A stretch of DNA of 64,000 nucleotides, taken from Parascedosporium putredinis. Taxonomy: Eukaryota; Ascomycota; Sordariomycetes; Microascales; Microascaceae. The notes beneath the pieces were generated by a model. It made no database searches, had not been told where the DNA came from, and saw nothing but the letters and a program-made list of their open reading frames with translations. The translations under genes were made by a program, and so were the position numbers. Within the stretch, counting starts at the first letter, position 1. Every line of letters starts with the position of its first letter. Positions 10,220-21,899 of the stretch are shown here, in pieces. The stretch is from NCBI GenBank assembly GCA_949357655.1, contig CASHTG010000001.1:558001-622000 (forward strand). Direction: 5' to 3'.

Positions 10220-13200
10220 CGTTTAAGGAGGTGATAGGCCAAATGCGCCGTGAACACTGGGTCCTGTGTTGCGGCGCGGGGTCCGGGAGGGCCGACAAGA
10301 CGAGGAATGACAATCAACTCATGTACTTGTGGCCAGCAAGGTGATCTAGGTGCATCTAAGAGTATTCTACTCTAGATTGACCCTTGGGATAGATTTCGAA
10401 GGCTCGCTGGCGACGAATCGTGAATGTGTGATTGTGCCTCTAAGTCGAGGCGCGTCGCCAAAAAGAACGGCGCGAGACTCGAAGAAGTTCATTTTGGTAT
10501 GTGCGGCTGATTGCAGCCGCTGACAGTCGCGTGGCATACGGATACAGGAACGCAACCAATTTTAGGAACTTTGCGTGATCACCCAGCGCCGTTCCCTAGG
10601 TCCGCTTACAGCTTGGTCATATTAAGACATTCCATAATACTGAAAAGACTTGGTGACCTATCACACTCGAACACTTCTCGGCCGATTGATAGATTGCATA
10701 TCCGGGCCGCACATGGGGCGGGCAAAAGATTACGTGACGATCAGGCAAAGAATGGAGAAGATAGACAGAAGAATAAAAAGCAAGGCAGCGGAAGGAAAGA
10801 AGCAAAAATGTTAAGAGTTTTTGTTGATACAGTGTAATAGGCCCTGCATGGAATCGTGTGACTCGGCATACATCACAACTTGATATCCATGCGGCCTAGG
10901 TAGTGGCTGCAGCCCTGATACGCTCTTTCACCCACAGGGACAGGCGAGGGGCTGGGCTGATGAGTGCACGGAGAGACAACGGATTGCGTTGGGGTCGCCA
11001 AAGAGCGCGCGATTGAGGTGGATTGGCAAGGGCAGTGTGTTGGTATGTGACCTGAAGACTGTTCTAAAACCAAGCACCCTGATAGATTGGCAGAACAAGC
11101 AAAGCTGCCTCGCTATAAGATCGTAGGAACAAAACTATGAAAGTTTGATCCATCCCTTGCCCTTGCTCTTGATTGAGGGTGCAAGATGGGAGGAGGGTCA
11201 AGCCTGTCTGTGCTGCTGTGCGGGGGCGGCAGGAATGCGACGTCGGCCCAAAAGCTAGAAAATGCATCGAAAGAGTGTCTTTAAACGGGGGCACACTCAC
11301 CAACCCCCAAACAAAAGAAGTAACAAAAGCCGGACATGCAGAGCCAGACAGAGCCTAGAGGAATAGACAATTCTGCCGAAACAAGTGACTGTGCCACTCG
11401 CGACACGGAAGAATGCAAAGAAAGGAAACTTTCTAAGCGCCTCGCATTGAGCCGTACGCAGGGTGGGGGCCCTTCAGGGTTCAAGCCCAAGCTCACGAGT
11501 TATCGTGTAAAAGAAGGGGAAAGGCGGCAAGGTTTTAGAAACACAACCTGGGGCCGTGCTTATCTTGTCGTCGTCGCCTGGCGGGCGAAGAGATTATTGA
11601 CCGAGGACACTATAACCCTTCAATTTTGACCTCGGGGAGCTGAGGGTGCGGTTTCCGCAAGGACGCTGGGACATTATTACGTGTCTCATCCATAGAACAT
11701 CCATGCCCTGGGTGCTGGCGCCCAATTCATCTATTTCAACATCCCTTATTCCCTCGGGAAAAGAGATAACTGAACATATAAGAAAACTCATTGGTATCTT
11801 AGCAGTAATACAACCTAAGCTGTTAGCCATCATGTCGGTCTGTCTTCTGAGGACAGCATAAGAAGAACTTGAGAGAGCCAGTGAGTCCACTCGGGTGACA
11901 CAGGCGACAGGGGGTGCTCACTCCCGCTTGACAAGGTAATATTGCTGAGCTTAATCCTTCATCAGGCAGGATGCTTGGGTGTCAAGTGGAGGGCTTCGTA
12001 TCCTGTTGGGTGCGCTGGCTTTGCCGTGGGCTGTTGGTGGTTGGTGGCTGGTGGTTGCAGTCACTACAAAACAACTGATCCATGGTGATGTGATGACTTG
12101 ATCAACATGTTTGGTTGGTGCCTGGTGTTGAGAAGATCACCTGGAAAACATTCAACCCATCCTTGTAAGCACAGGGAAGGGATCCCTACATGTACGCGGA
12201 GGAAGCATTTTGTACCTCATCAAGCGACCCTGAAGGGGATAGTGCTGTGCCCCAAAAACCGCCGTGTCACTGATGACTTAGTGTAGGGAGGGGGGAACTT
12301 TAAGACCAGAGAGAACAATAGTCGGAAGGCCACACAGCACAGGGCACCGGCATGTTAGGCGGCATGACCCGATATTCCGAAATCCCGTCTTCCTTCCTGG
12401 CAGGCCATGCTTAGGCTGTGCCCCATCCATGCGGTCAAACGAAATTATCGCAGCAGCGACTCACCGTCGTTGCAGATGCCTAGCATGTCAACGAAGTATT
12501 CCCAAACCCTCCCGACTTCTCGTGGCCCGCCGTAACCTCATCCCCGTCGGAGTCTGTAGAGCGCATGATGGCTGTATTTTGAGGGGGGAGGTCTCAACTT
12601 AGTACATGTAGTATTAAACCGGCGTTAAATGGACGATGTTGTAATATTATCTTCCTCCTTGCTTTTCCCTTGGCCCCACGCCGTCCTTCCTTTGCACTTG
12701 CGGGAAGTGGTTTAGCGGATGAATTACTACCTGTAGCTGGCTGCGCCGGCAGGTCGTTCCCGATCAATCACAAAGTCGTGGGAAAAGTAGATCCACCAGC
12801 GCCCCCGTTGGTGGATGTGTCGGCTGCTAGGCTGATGGCTTGAAGCAAACTTTGTGTTACATGTCGTGTAACCAACCGAGCAATTCTCTGACCCTGGTCG
12901 ATACCGGATCGTGGAAGAGCAGATGTTCCCTTGACCCCTTGTGAGGCCAAGTTGCTATTCTCTGTACGCTCGCTTCAGCAGCATGTTATGTGTGTGCGTG
13001 CATGGTTGATCCATCAAGAGTGTGTGTGTTTGTTTGCGTGCGTGTGTGAGATGTGTTCTCAAGGTTGATACTTGTGAGGACGGCAGCTCGTACCCCCGTA
13101 AATAGACCTTGCCAAGCCTAGCACACACCCCAAAGCACTGCAAATTCTGGCTTAGGTAGCGCTTGTTAGCTGGCTTGCAGGACCGTGGTATCTCCCGCCG

Positions 13201-16200
13201 CACTTCAATATCGTTTATCCTTCCACGTTGGTTGCACATCCCCGGCTTGGCCGCCCCAGTAAGCTGACGGCCTCCCTGCGATGAGCCCCCAAGATTGGCC
13301 GAGGGGGTGACAACATGGAAGTGAGGACCGGGTTGGAATGGTGAGCCTATCTCAACGAATCAGGCGGGGAATAACACTTCGGAAGGCATAGAAAGCCACT
13401 GGAAAATGTCCAAAGTACACCCTGCCAGAGAGCAACCGATTCGAGGAAATAATAGAAGGGGAATGAACGGGTGCCACCTAGGCTCTGCTTCTCAGACACC
13501 GAATGAACATCGGTGAGGTTTCACACGGTAATAAGTTAGATTATGTGTTGCGACCGTCTACTTTAAGAAGACGCAATCTCAACCATTTTCGTTGCGGTGT
13601 CGGCGGTCAATCATCCCCCCTCCCTTAGGAAGAGATTCCCTTCACCTGCCAAATCTGACAAGACCAGGATCGCACTTGAGCCACTAGAACTCCCACAACG
13701 TCGCATTGCGCCTGTTGATGATCATCCTTTATCCTCTCTCGTGATGGCTGAGAGTGGAACCGCTTCGAAATTTTCAGAGAAATCGCACGGCAATATTCCA
13801 CAACTTGAAACTTGCTGACTCGCAATGTGTGCGGTCCATCCATTGATTCAGTCCCCACCTCCGCAGCCCGTACGACGTCTTGTCTGCTGGGTAATCACTC
13901 GGTGACACTTGATGCGCAGTGTAGGCAAGCGTTCTTTCACTCTGTCCATCAAAAACAATCAACCGTCCCGCAGGAGTGAGCCCTCAGCGATCTGTTTGCA
14001 CGGGCGGGATGGGGCTGATTCTACCCGCTTGATAAGAGCCGATATCCTCGGGAACATTGTGGTTAAGCGCATCCTCGAGAGCCTCGAATGGATGTTAAGA
14101 TCTCAAGGTGTGGGTAGAAGGAGGCGTGGGATCAATGGATTGGTCCCGGGATTTGGACCACTGCGTAGCCTTCAAGCTGATGCACTCATAAATATTTGGG
14201 CGTGACCCTAATGGGAGCTGGCCTCCGCCTTGAATGACGGGGCAGAATGAGGACACGCTGAAGATGAAGCCAAGGCTTTGTATCTCGACCGAGGCTAGGC
14301 GGTTCGATAGTGGCTTTCGAACCGGGCAGGCCGGGTGGGGTTGGAGCGGGAGTGGAGGGGCCGACAAGGGGTGGAGTGGAATTGGTGGGATCAATCAATT
14401 TGAATGGTTGATATTGGGGTCGAGCGGTCAGCAAGGTGGGCAATCTCGAACACTGGCCCAGAGGCTGCTGGTGAGGCATGAGGTCACCAGGAGTTGATGT
14501 GGGGTTCCTGCCAGCCGCAGCTGCCGAACTGGGCTGGACTTGGCCATCCAGACTGAGTGGTAACAAGTTGGCAATCTGACCAAGGATTCTTTTGTGTTAG
14601 CGAAGGAGCAACCGCCGATTGATTGTACTTGTATCAAATCATTACCCTCCCCTCCCTCCAAATAGTGTCGTTTCTTTGGCGAACGAGGGTTTGACGTTAC
14701 CCTGCCGAGGCACGCGAAGATCCATGCCAAATCGTAAAAGAAACTTGTACTTTTCTTCACTGGTTTCCATCCTTCATAGAAAGCAAGCCCTGACGTTATC
14801 GGGTTACGCCCGGATTTGGAAAATTCGGAGATTATCTTCCTCCTTTCGCTCTCGCAAACGCCCAGCGAACGGAGGATGAAGAGGCGGACCGGGTAGTCTT
14901 CGACGACGACCCTTGACAATTTTCCCCGCCTGTCTCAAGCGGCGGGCTAGTTAAGGCTGGACTGGGCCCTTGCGCCATCCCCCTTCCCCCTCCATCCCAT
15001 CCCCATCCCAGATTCTCGGGAACACAGCACAGATCAGGAATAGGGGAAACTGGTTGGGTCTGGCAGTGCCCTACAAGCTCTCTCTCCTCTCCGACCATGG
15101 CTGAGGGCCTGCGTGCTATCAGCAAACTTGGTCCAAGATCGACTCCACTTGGGAAAGAGATAGGCCTGGCGCGCAATGGAACTAGGGAGGAGGTATTGGA
15201 AGGGAGCGCCGCGTGACGCTCATCAACTAGCGAGTTGGGTGCCAACTGTGGTACCATCAAGCGAGCTATTTCTTAGATGGGCCAGCCAGTGTTTCGTGAA
15301 CGAGATCGAGCCTAGGGCTTGTGGTGTGACGGTTGTCTCGAGGCACACTAGCACCCAATTTAACAAAATCTGCTGTCTCAAGCGCGCTTGCAAAGATACG
15401 AAGAAGCCAACCTCGCAGTGCGAGCATTAATATCCAAGCGTCATTCGTTCGGCCGCTGGCCCAAATGAACGTCGGATACGCATCCACTAAGACATCGAGA
15501 ATTCTGTGTTCCCAAGGGATGAATGTGGGCTGTTGGGGCTAAGGGTGGTCAAGGGGGACGACCCAGGGCTGTGGTTCTGAGTGACGGGAAGGCCCCACTC
15601 GAGGGAAAGGGAAGAGAACCTCAATTGAACGCGAGAGAGAGAGAGAGAGAGACAGAAGAAGGCCAGCCCGAAAAAGATACGAAGTACACCTGGGATTAGG
15701 TACCTCGAAACTCCTTGAGACTCGGGTCAGGCGATAACATCGAGTTGACACTTTCCCACATTAGCAGAAAACCAGCCCCAAGGTTGAGCAGAGTTTTGAT
15801 CCCGCCACACAATCCCGGTCTCGCCAATTATCTATCGATTCTGGCCTCGAGCACCGCAAGTTAACGATAGACGGTAAATTCGGCTTCGGGTGTTTGGGCG
15901 GCTCATTGCCAAAACATAGGGAATATCGTAAAAGATTCACCAGCGCCGTAGTCCTTCCAAGGGTTCGTCGTTATGGAACAGGTTAGCCGGTGGGAGGACA
16001 CCACCTTTTGGGACCATCAATTGCATCGACCCTTTTTGTGCGACTTGGGCAGAGGAGGGAGGGAACTGCATTTGATTCTCTGTTCTGAACGGAGCGACCC
16101 CCGACCCACCTCACCCTTGTCCGAAGCCACATCCGCATCCGCATTCGCTCTGCAGCCGTCGATTTTCCCTCATGAGGTGCGCACTCGCACTGGCACCTCG

Positions 16201-17539
16201 ACCCGCACGTACGTACGCACAATCGTAGGCCTGTCGACACTCCCAACAGAGAAGCGCGCATTATGGATGTTGCTGAGGAGAGATCTAGATGGAACGGCTC
16301 GTCCGGTGTCTCCTGTGCGAAAAAGTCAATTGGTTGTACTTTCGGCTGCCCGACACTTAACCCTGCAGCTGATGTTAGTGCAGCGTCACTAGCCCTTGGC
16401 TTAGGGCTTGTCCAAGTTGCAGGCCTCGGTCGACAAGCCGTCTGGCTTGCATAATACTTCGTAGCACTGGGTTTATTCAATCTTACTCACTGTTGCTTGC
16501 AATTTCTCTTTCGATTTCCGGAGGGAGCGGGAAGGTGGAAGTTGGCGCTGGATAAATGGTACATTGTTCTGACACAACCTGCGCTGATGGGGACGGGGAC
16601 TCGCATGGGCATGGATCCATCAATCACTCTTGGTCGACTAGTTGTGCGATTCTGCACTGTAACTAGAGGAGTGGGACTGACCAGTGCTACCTCGACTCGA
16701 TGACCATTTTGTTGCTTGCTAGCGCCAAGTGCCCATCTCCTGGCCTGGTGCCACATTCCTGTGTGACCGCCGTCACTAATAACCGCTCAACCAGCCAGGC
16801 TCAAGAGCAACCGACCCACGTTCTTCCCAGAGATTGAGGCATTCTAGGCCCGCAGCCTGGAAATGGGATCGGCACGCGGGAGACCCTGAACGGAAGACCA
16901 GCTTGCTCAGGCGCTGGGGTTGGTTCGTCTGGAGTAGTCTCGTCGGATCGATAGGCGATGAAAGAAGCCACCTCCGCGCCGGTAGTACCATCGCTCCTCC
17001 GTCTTAGGGCCGCTTCTCGACGAGGTTGGCTCCTCTTTGCTTGTTCTGCTAAACTTGGTTTCGGAGTTTGATGGTTTCACCTTGGGCATCCCCCAGAAGG
17101 GTATGCTGGTCGATCGGCGCTTGGCCTGGCCTATTTTCACACCCCTCCCCTCCTCTCCTCCCTGAACCCTGTCCTCCCGCGAAGGATTCCAGATAATAAT
17201 ACCAAGTCATACTGATGAATTGCGGCCGCGTTACTTTTTGTCGCACCAGGCTTGCCTGCCGGGCCCACTATCCAACGCCCTGCTGGACCACTTGAGTTCG
17301 TTTGCACACGCAAGCCGGCCCCCTCTAGTGACCGCTGTTGTTGCTGGAGGGCGTGGAAGCCTGGAAAATTGCCCAGTCTCAATCGATAGATGCCTTGAGA
17401 CCACTAAAGTTGCCGGCACCATGATCGTCCCCTCGCTCCTTCGCCGGCAGAGGCCCCTCTTCGGTCACACACGACGTATTACAGGAAGTATATTCGCCAG
17501 CGCCGCCGTACGACCTTCTCCTTATTAGCCTTAAACGGC
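10220..17539. other. Gene-poor block
   Basis: About 7.3 kb in which I recognise no gene on either strand. Open frames are short (up to about 165 codons), mutually overlapping and without conserved motifs. Visible structure is limited to a TG-rich stretch at about 13008-13050, G-rich sequence on the plus strand at about 14325-14400 and a GA microsatellite at about 15631-15652. Unspliced small genes, non-coding RNAs or decayed repeats could be missed by eye. Confidence 0.5.
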
Positions 17540-18281
17540 GAGTACTTCCCTGCCTTGCCTTCCTTGTGTTCCCTTGCTCTGGATCGTACCTTCCTGCAGT
17601 TCTTCTTGGAACGAAAGGTTCCGTTCACCTTTCCTTGCATTGGCTGGTTGCATTTTCCCTTTTATTTTCTCAACCGCGCTCCCCCACTATCCCTCTCGCT
17701 CCTCCCACTGACGTCCTTCGAGTCCCGCCTTCCGTCACGATATCCGGTTTCCCTTCGTTCCTGCACCTCCCGTCAGAAGCCAATCGTTCAGGTTGCGTTT
17801 CTACATCGCCAACCCGACGCCGTACAACTCTTACCCTAACCACCAAACCTTCCGCCGAATTGCAGCGCTTCCTCTCTTGATCGCCATCATCTTCTTACTC
17901 AGCGGAGCGCTGACCAAACCCACCGGGATCTTTCGAGTTATTTGTTATCGCAGGGCAAGAGTTTAGGACTAACAGACCAGATTCCCAAAACAACAATAGT
18001 TCTGGCGGCTTCTCTTTTCCCTTGATCGCCCTCACTTTTCTATTCTCGCGCCCCAAACTCTATCACACTTGCCCTGTTTTTCTTCTTTCTTTTGCCTTTT
18101 TCTTTCCCTTTTTCGACCAAATTTTATCCCCTTCCGCAGCTCAAGCTTGGAACGTATTTTCCTTTTCGTTGGATAGAAGCACGACAACCTTGTTGAAGGT
18201 AGTCCTCCTAGTTCTGACGGCGGTAGCCGTGCTGTCTTTCCCGCTCGTCTCCAGGAGAATGTCTCGACAGGATCCAAGTTG
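17540..18281 (+). promoter_or_regulatory. CT-rich leader/promoter tract
   Basis: About 740 bases with a strong plus-strand pyrimidine bias, running directly up to an ATG at 18282. Such CT-rich tracts are typical of transcription start regions and 5' leaders in filamentous ascomycetes; a similar tract precedes the gene at 58259. It probably belongs to the Ngs1-like gene downstream. Its role is inferred from composition and position only. Confidence 0.5.
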
Positions 18282-18816
18282 ATGAGAAAATCGTCCGCAA
18301 CTGAAGCAATCTCAATTCCTAGTGTCCCTCTATTCAATAGGTAAGGTCATCATAATCACGTCTATCGTCTTGGTTCAATGTCTGCCTGCCCAGTGTCTGC
18401 CGTTCGCGGACCCACCACTTCACAATTTCCTGCTCACCCACCTCTACCCTGGCCTCAGCACTTTCCTTGAGCTTGCCGGACCCAATATTGAGATTTCATC
18501 ATATCCCTCCAATGAGCTTTTTCCGTCTCAGGTAGACTCTTTGGCGAATTGCATCGATAAAGTCACCATCTCGTCCCCCAAACTGACTTATGAAGCATAG
18601 TTGTCCTGTGGTGTTTGGTGTGAACAGAGTGGGAGGCTGAACGAACCTGAAAGACGGGGGTGGGAGAAAAGATCAGCTCACTTGTGCTGCCGAGTTCATT
18701 TCGTCAGGCAAGGGGAGAAAAGACCATCTTCTGGAAGGCGACGGGGATCAAGCGAGGCCGAAATAATAGCGTCACTTTTCAGCATTGGCTCGAAACATGC
18801 TGGTTGCTTGTAAGAA

Positions 18817-20541
18817 ATGCTGCCCACCTTACGATCGATTGAGTCCGACAGTCCCACTGGAGTAAGACCCTCTTCGGCCAAGCTCCTGTGGGACCGTCAA
18901 GGTTGCTTCCCGCTCGGCAAGCATCTCTCAGATGGGGACCTGATCCTGCTAATAAGCCCCGTCGTTGCGCCGCTATATCATGGGCCCAGCAGCTCATCAG
19001 ATCCTTTTGAGCCCTTTGGCAGGGCCTTAGCTGATCGCCATCCCTGGGTGCGCCACATCACGTATACCAAATTGGGAGGCATCACAGGTACCCACGTCGC
19101 CTTTATCAAGAGGGCCCGCGTCATCATTTTCATCATTTCGGGCTTGCCTGGACCCGGCGAGCCATCTCAGGCCGACCTAGCGGAGCTTACACGTGCTGCA
19201 GGCGAGTCTAGACCACATATTGTGCTCGCGTGCTGCGACCCAGGATGGAACGAACCCGGCCAAGTTCCCTTCCCTACCGTTGTGCAGATCCGAGACTATT
19301 CGCCACACGAGCTGAGAACGGCGGCTGCGATGATGTTTGGGGAAAATGAGACCAACAAAGTTTTGTCCCTACCGCCAATTGTGGTGCGACCCCGGCGCCG
19401 GAGAAGTGGAGCGTAGAGGATTGGTTCCCGTCCGACATGCCTGGCACGTACGACCTGTGGTGTCGCACCGTTCCGGCAAAGTATCATTTATCTCAATCTC
19501 TCCTGATGTCCATTCTTCACCGAGATGGCTGGTCCCGACACTACCTCGTGAGAGACCGAAACGACAGGCGCATAGTTGGATTCTGTGCCACTTACACCAC
19601 CTACGCGGACGCGGGCGAAGAGAGACTTATCGGTTCACTCGCTCTAATCCTTGTTTGCGACACTCACAGGAACCGCGGCATTGGACACCGCCTTCACGAT
19701 CAGGCGCTGACCAATCTCAGTCGAACTCGGGGTGTGAGCAGGCTACAGCTCGGAAGCACGTTCCTAGGCTATTTTATGGCCCCCTGCAGAGATGGATTCC
19801 TTGGACTGGTTTAAGAGGCGAGGTTGGACCGTTGACCAGTCCACGGCCGGAAATGGACAGTTAGTGAATGACTGGATTGTACGCTTCGAAGACCTCCCAG
19901 AGGAGGGCCACATCTCGATGGCAGGGTTGACTTTTCGCCGCTGCGAGTTTGCCGAATTCCCCATCGTGTTGCGCATTGTGGAGAGGGAATGTGCGCGAAA
20001 AGATATGTTGGGTTGGTATGACCCTTACGGAGTGATACGCAACACGATGAATGTGAGTGATGTGGTTGTGGGCTTGGAGGGCCAAACTGTGGTAGCAGCG
20101 GCGTTGATATATTCGCCCAAGATGGATGTGCCGATCGGCGAAGAACTTCCGTGGGCTAGCGTTTTGGGCCGTGATGTAGGGGCGTTTCGTGCATTTTCAT
20201 AGCGGGTAAGTGATATCCCTCCAGCTTGCCGTTGTGGCTTACCTTCAGTCGAGAGGTAACGGAGGGTACTAACTTGATACGTCTTCAGATGATCACCCGG
20301 ACATGGTGAATAGTAGGGATTCAGTCATGGTTCGACTTTTGTACTCATGCGCCAGGTTTCTTAGCGAGCAAGGAATGAGGCGAATGTTTGTTGATGGAGT
20401 TAAGGGCGGCGAGGATGGCTTCCAAGCCCTCGGTAAGATGCATTTTCGATCTCGTCGCACAAGAGTCGCCGTTACTAACTTTTGCATCTCTCAGGGTTCA
20501 AAAAATGGGCAACTTATAGAGATATCTGGCGCAATATATGA
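18817..20541 (+). CDS. Ngs1-like tandem GNAT acetyltransferase lacking the GH3 domain
   Basis: Matches the C-terminal half of fungal GH3-GNAT fusion proteins (Ngs1/Nag3 type); Candida Ngs1 senses GlcNAc through its GH3 part and acetylates histone H3. The first part, with LWDRQGCFPLGKHLSDGD and ILLISPVV, matches the linker after the GH3 barrel. Then comes a GNAT unit (RRIVGFCATYTTY, HRNRGIGHRLHDQAL, RLQLGSTFPRLFYGP) and a second (GLTFRRCEF, DVVVGLEGQTVVAAALIY, MRRMFVDGVKGGEDGFQAL). Exons end at 20205 and 20432 and resume at 20289 and 20495; the stop is TGA at 20539-20541. Four one-base shifts (19390-19393, 19763-19764, 19780-19784, 20179-20182) repair it to 527 residues from the ATG at 18817. 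A TAA lies just upstream of that ATG. A better start may be an exon at 18282-18340 spliced to 18852, which keeps phase and gives 535 residues. No GH3 barrel motifs occur upstream. Confidence 0.75.
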
Positions 20542-21899
20542 AGAATGATAGCAAGCATTTAGCGACATTTCGAATTGATAGATTTTGCCACCTCGTGGAG
20601 ATCTTTAGCGAATCTCTTCATGGCTTTTTCTGACCTTTTTACCGAGGACCCCCTCATCTTTTCTCCCTCCACGTTTGACGTGATGGTGGCTCGTGTATCC
20701 TGAATCGTGCATTAGCCCTTTGCTAAACTCTCGCCCGGCAGTAACGACGGGTAATCAACGCAGCGGGCCTCGAACTTGATCGGCCCTTGACTAGTAGGGC
20801 CTTCATTTCGTTTTGCGAGCCGTGCCCGCCGTCTGCTTGTAGCGTCCGGACCCCGTCAGAAAATAGTTGGTACGGTCTGACCCATGATACAAGTACATAG
20901 ATCACTACGTCTCGCTCGACCATTAGGGTCCGGATATGAAGAGCGCGAGGTTTTGGAACGCAAATCCCCAGAAAGAGCAGTTTGCTATTATCCCGGCCTG
21001 AAAAAGGGGAATTGGGTAAAGTGGAGTGATAGTATTCAAGGGTATCGGAATCATTTGCGCATTAGAACGGGGAAAGTACGACAGGTAGGAAAATTTAAGA
21101 TAGGGTACACTTGGAAAGGAGAACATGAATTCGAAACTTTTTTCTAGGCCGCTGTTTTTGAATGACTGCCACGCCTGTTCCTGTATACCATGCTATCGGG
21201 CCCTTGCTCCCTTGCTATCCCCCACACAGAAAAAGAGAGGAAACGAAGGGGAGTAGCGCTGAGGTATAGAACACGCCAAGTAAAGAGGAATGGGTAATAT
21301 AATGGGGAGCCTGCTGTTCTCCCTGGCGTGGCGTAAACAAAAAAAAAAAAAAAAAAAAAAGGCCGGGCATTGATGCATCTATATGGGGGTTTCATGACGA
21401 ACGAGAGTGGGTGACTGAGAGCTGCTGCTGCGTAGCCGAATTTCCCGTTTGGTGCACCTTGCGGTTTGGCCGGCGTTTTCTTCGCATCTTTCTCCTTCTC
21501 CTGTTTTTGTGTTGTTGGATAAGGTTCCGACATCTTAGGTTCTCTCCTGCCGTTCTTTTTGTTTTTTGTTTTTTGTTGAAAGGGAGGGACTACCCCATCC
21601 CCCCTTTCTGTGTCCTATTGTTCTCGTTTGCTCTGGCCCTCTACCGACATGACATGATTTGCACCGATCGTACCATACCACTCCTTTGCTCGTTGACATG
21701 AGATCCGATATTTTCGTCTGGGAGAAAAAGGAAATATGGGGGAAAAAAGAAAATACCGACAAATGGAAAATAAGAGTTAGATGGCTCGGGAGGCTTTTCT
21801 CCTTGTAAGCCAAAGGGGTTTGGTTGGTTGATGAGGGGGGCAAGAAACCCCAAAATGTAGTGCCTGGCTGCACTGGACAGCACAAAGGGCGGCAGGCTC
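20542..21899. other. Intergenic, convergent 3' region
   Basis: Lies between the ends of the Ngs1-like gene and TSC2. It contains a 22-base A-run; the remaining open frames are low-complexity and not conserved. Confidence 0.55.
21339..21360. repeat. Poly-A run (22 bases)
   Basis: Uninterrupted run of A. It could be a simple repeat or the tail of an old retroposed copy; no target duplication was seen around it. It shows that long A-runs survive in this assembly. Confidence 0.9.

Noticed and set aside
10220..17539. Repeat-induced point mutation as the origin of the gene-poor block
   Set aside because: No strong AT shift or excess of TpA was apparent by eye, and no duplicated partner is present in the window.
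18817..20541. Calling the Ngs1-like gene a decayed pseudogene
   Set aside because: Its frameshifts are the same single-base type seen in essential genes, and motifs are conserved up to the final exon.
21339..21360. Poly-A run as the tail of a LINE-like retrotransposon
   Set aside because: No reverse transcriptase text or target duplication is seen beside it.
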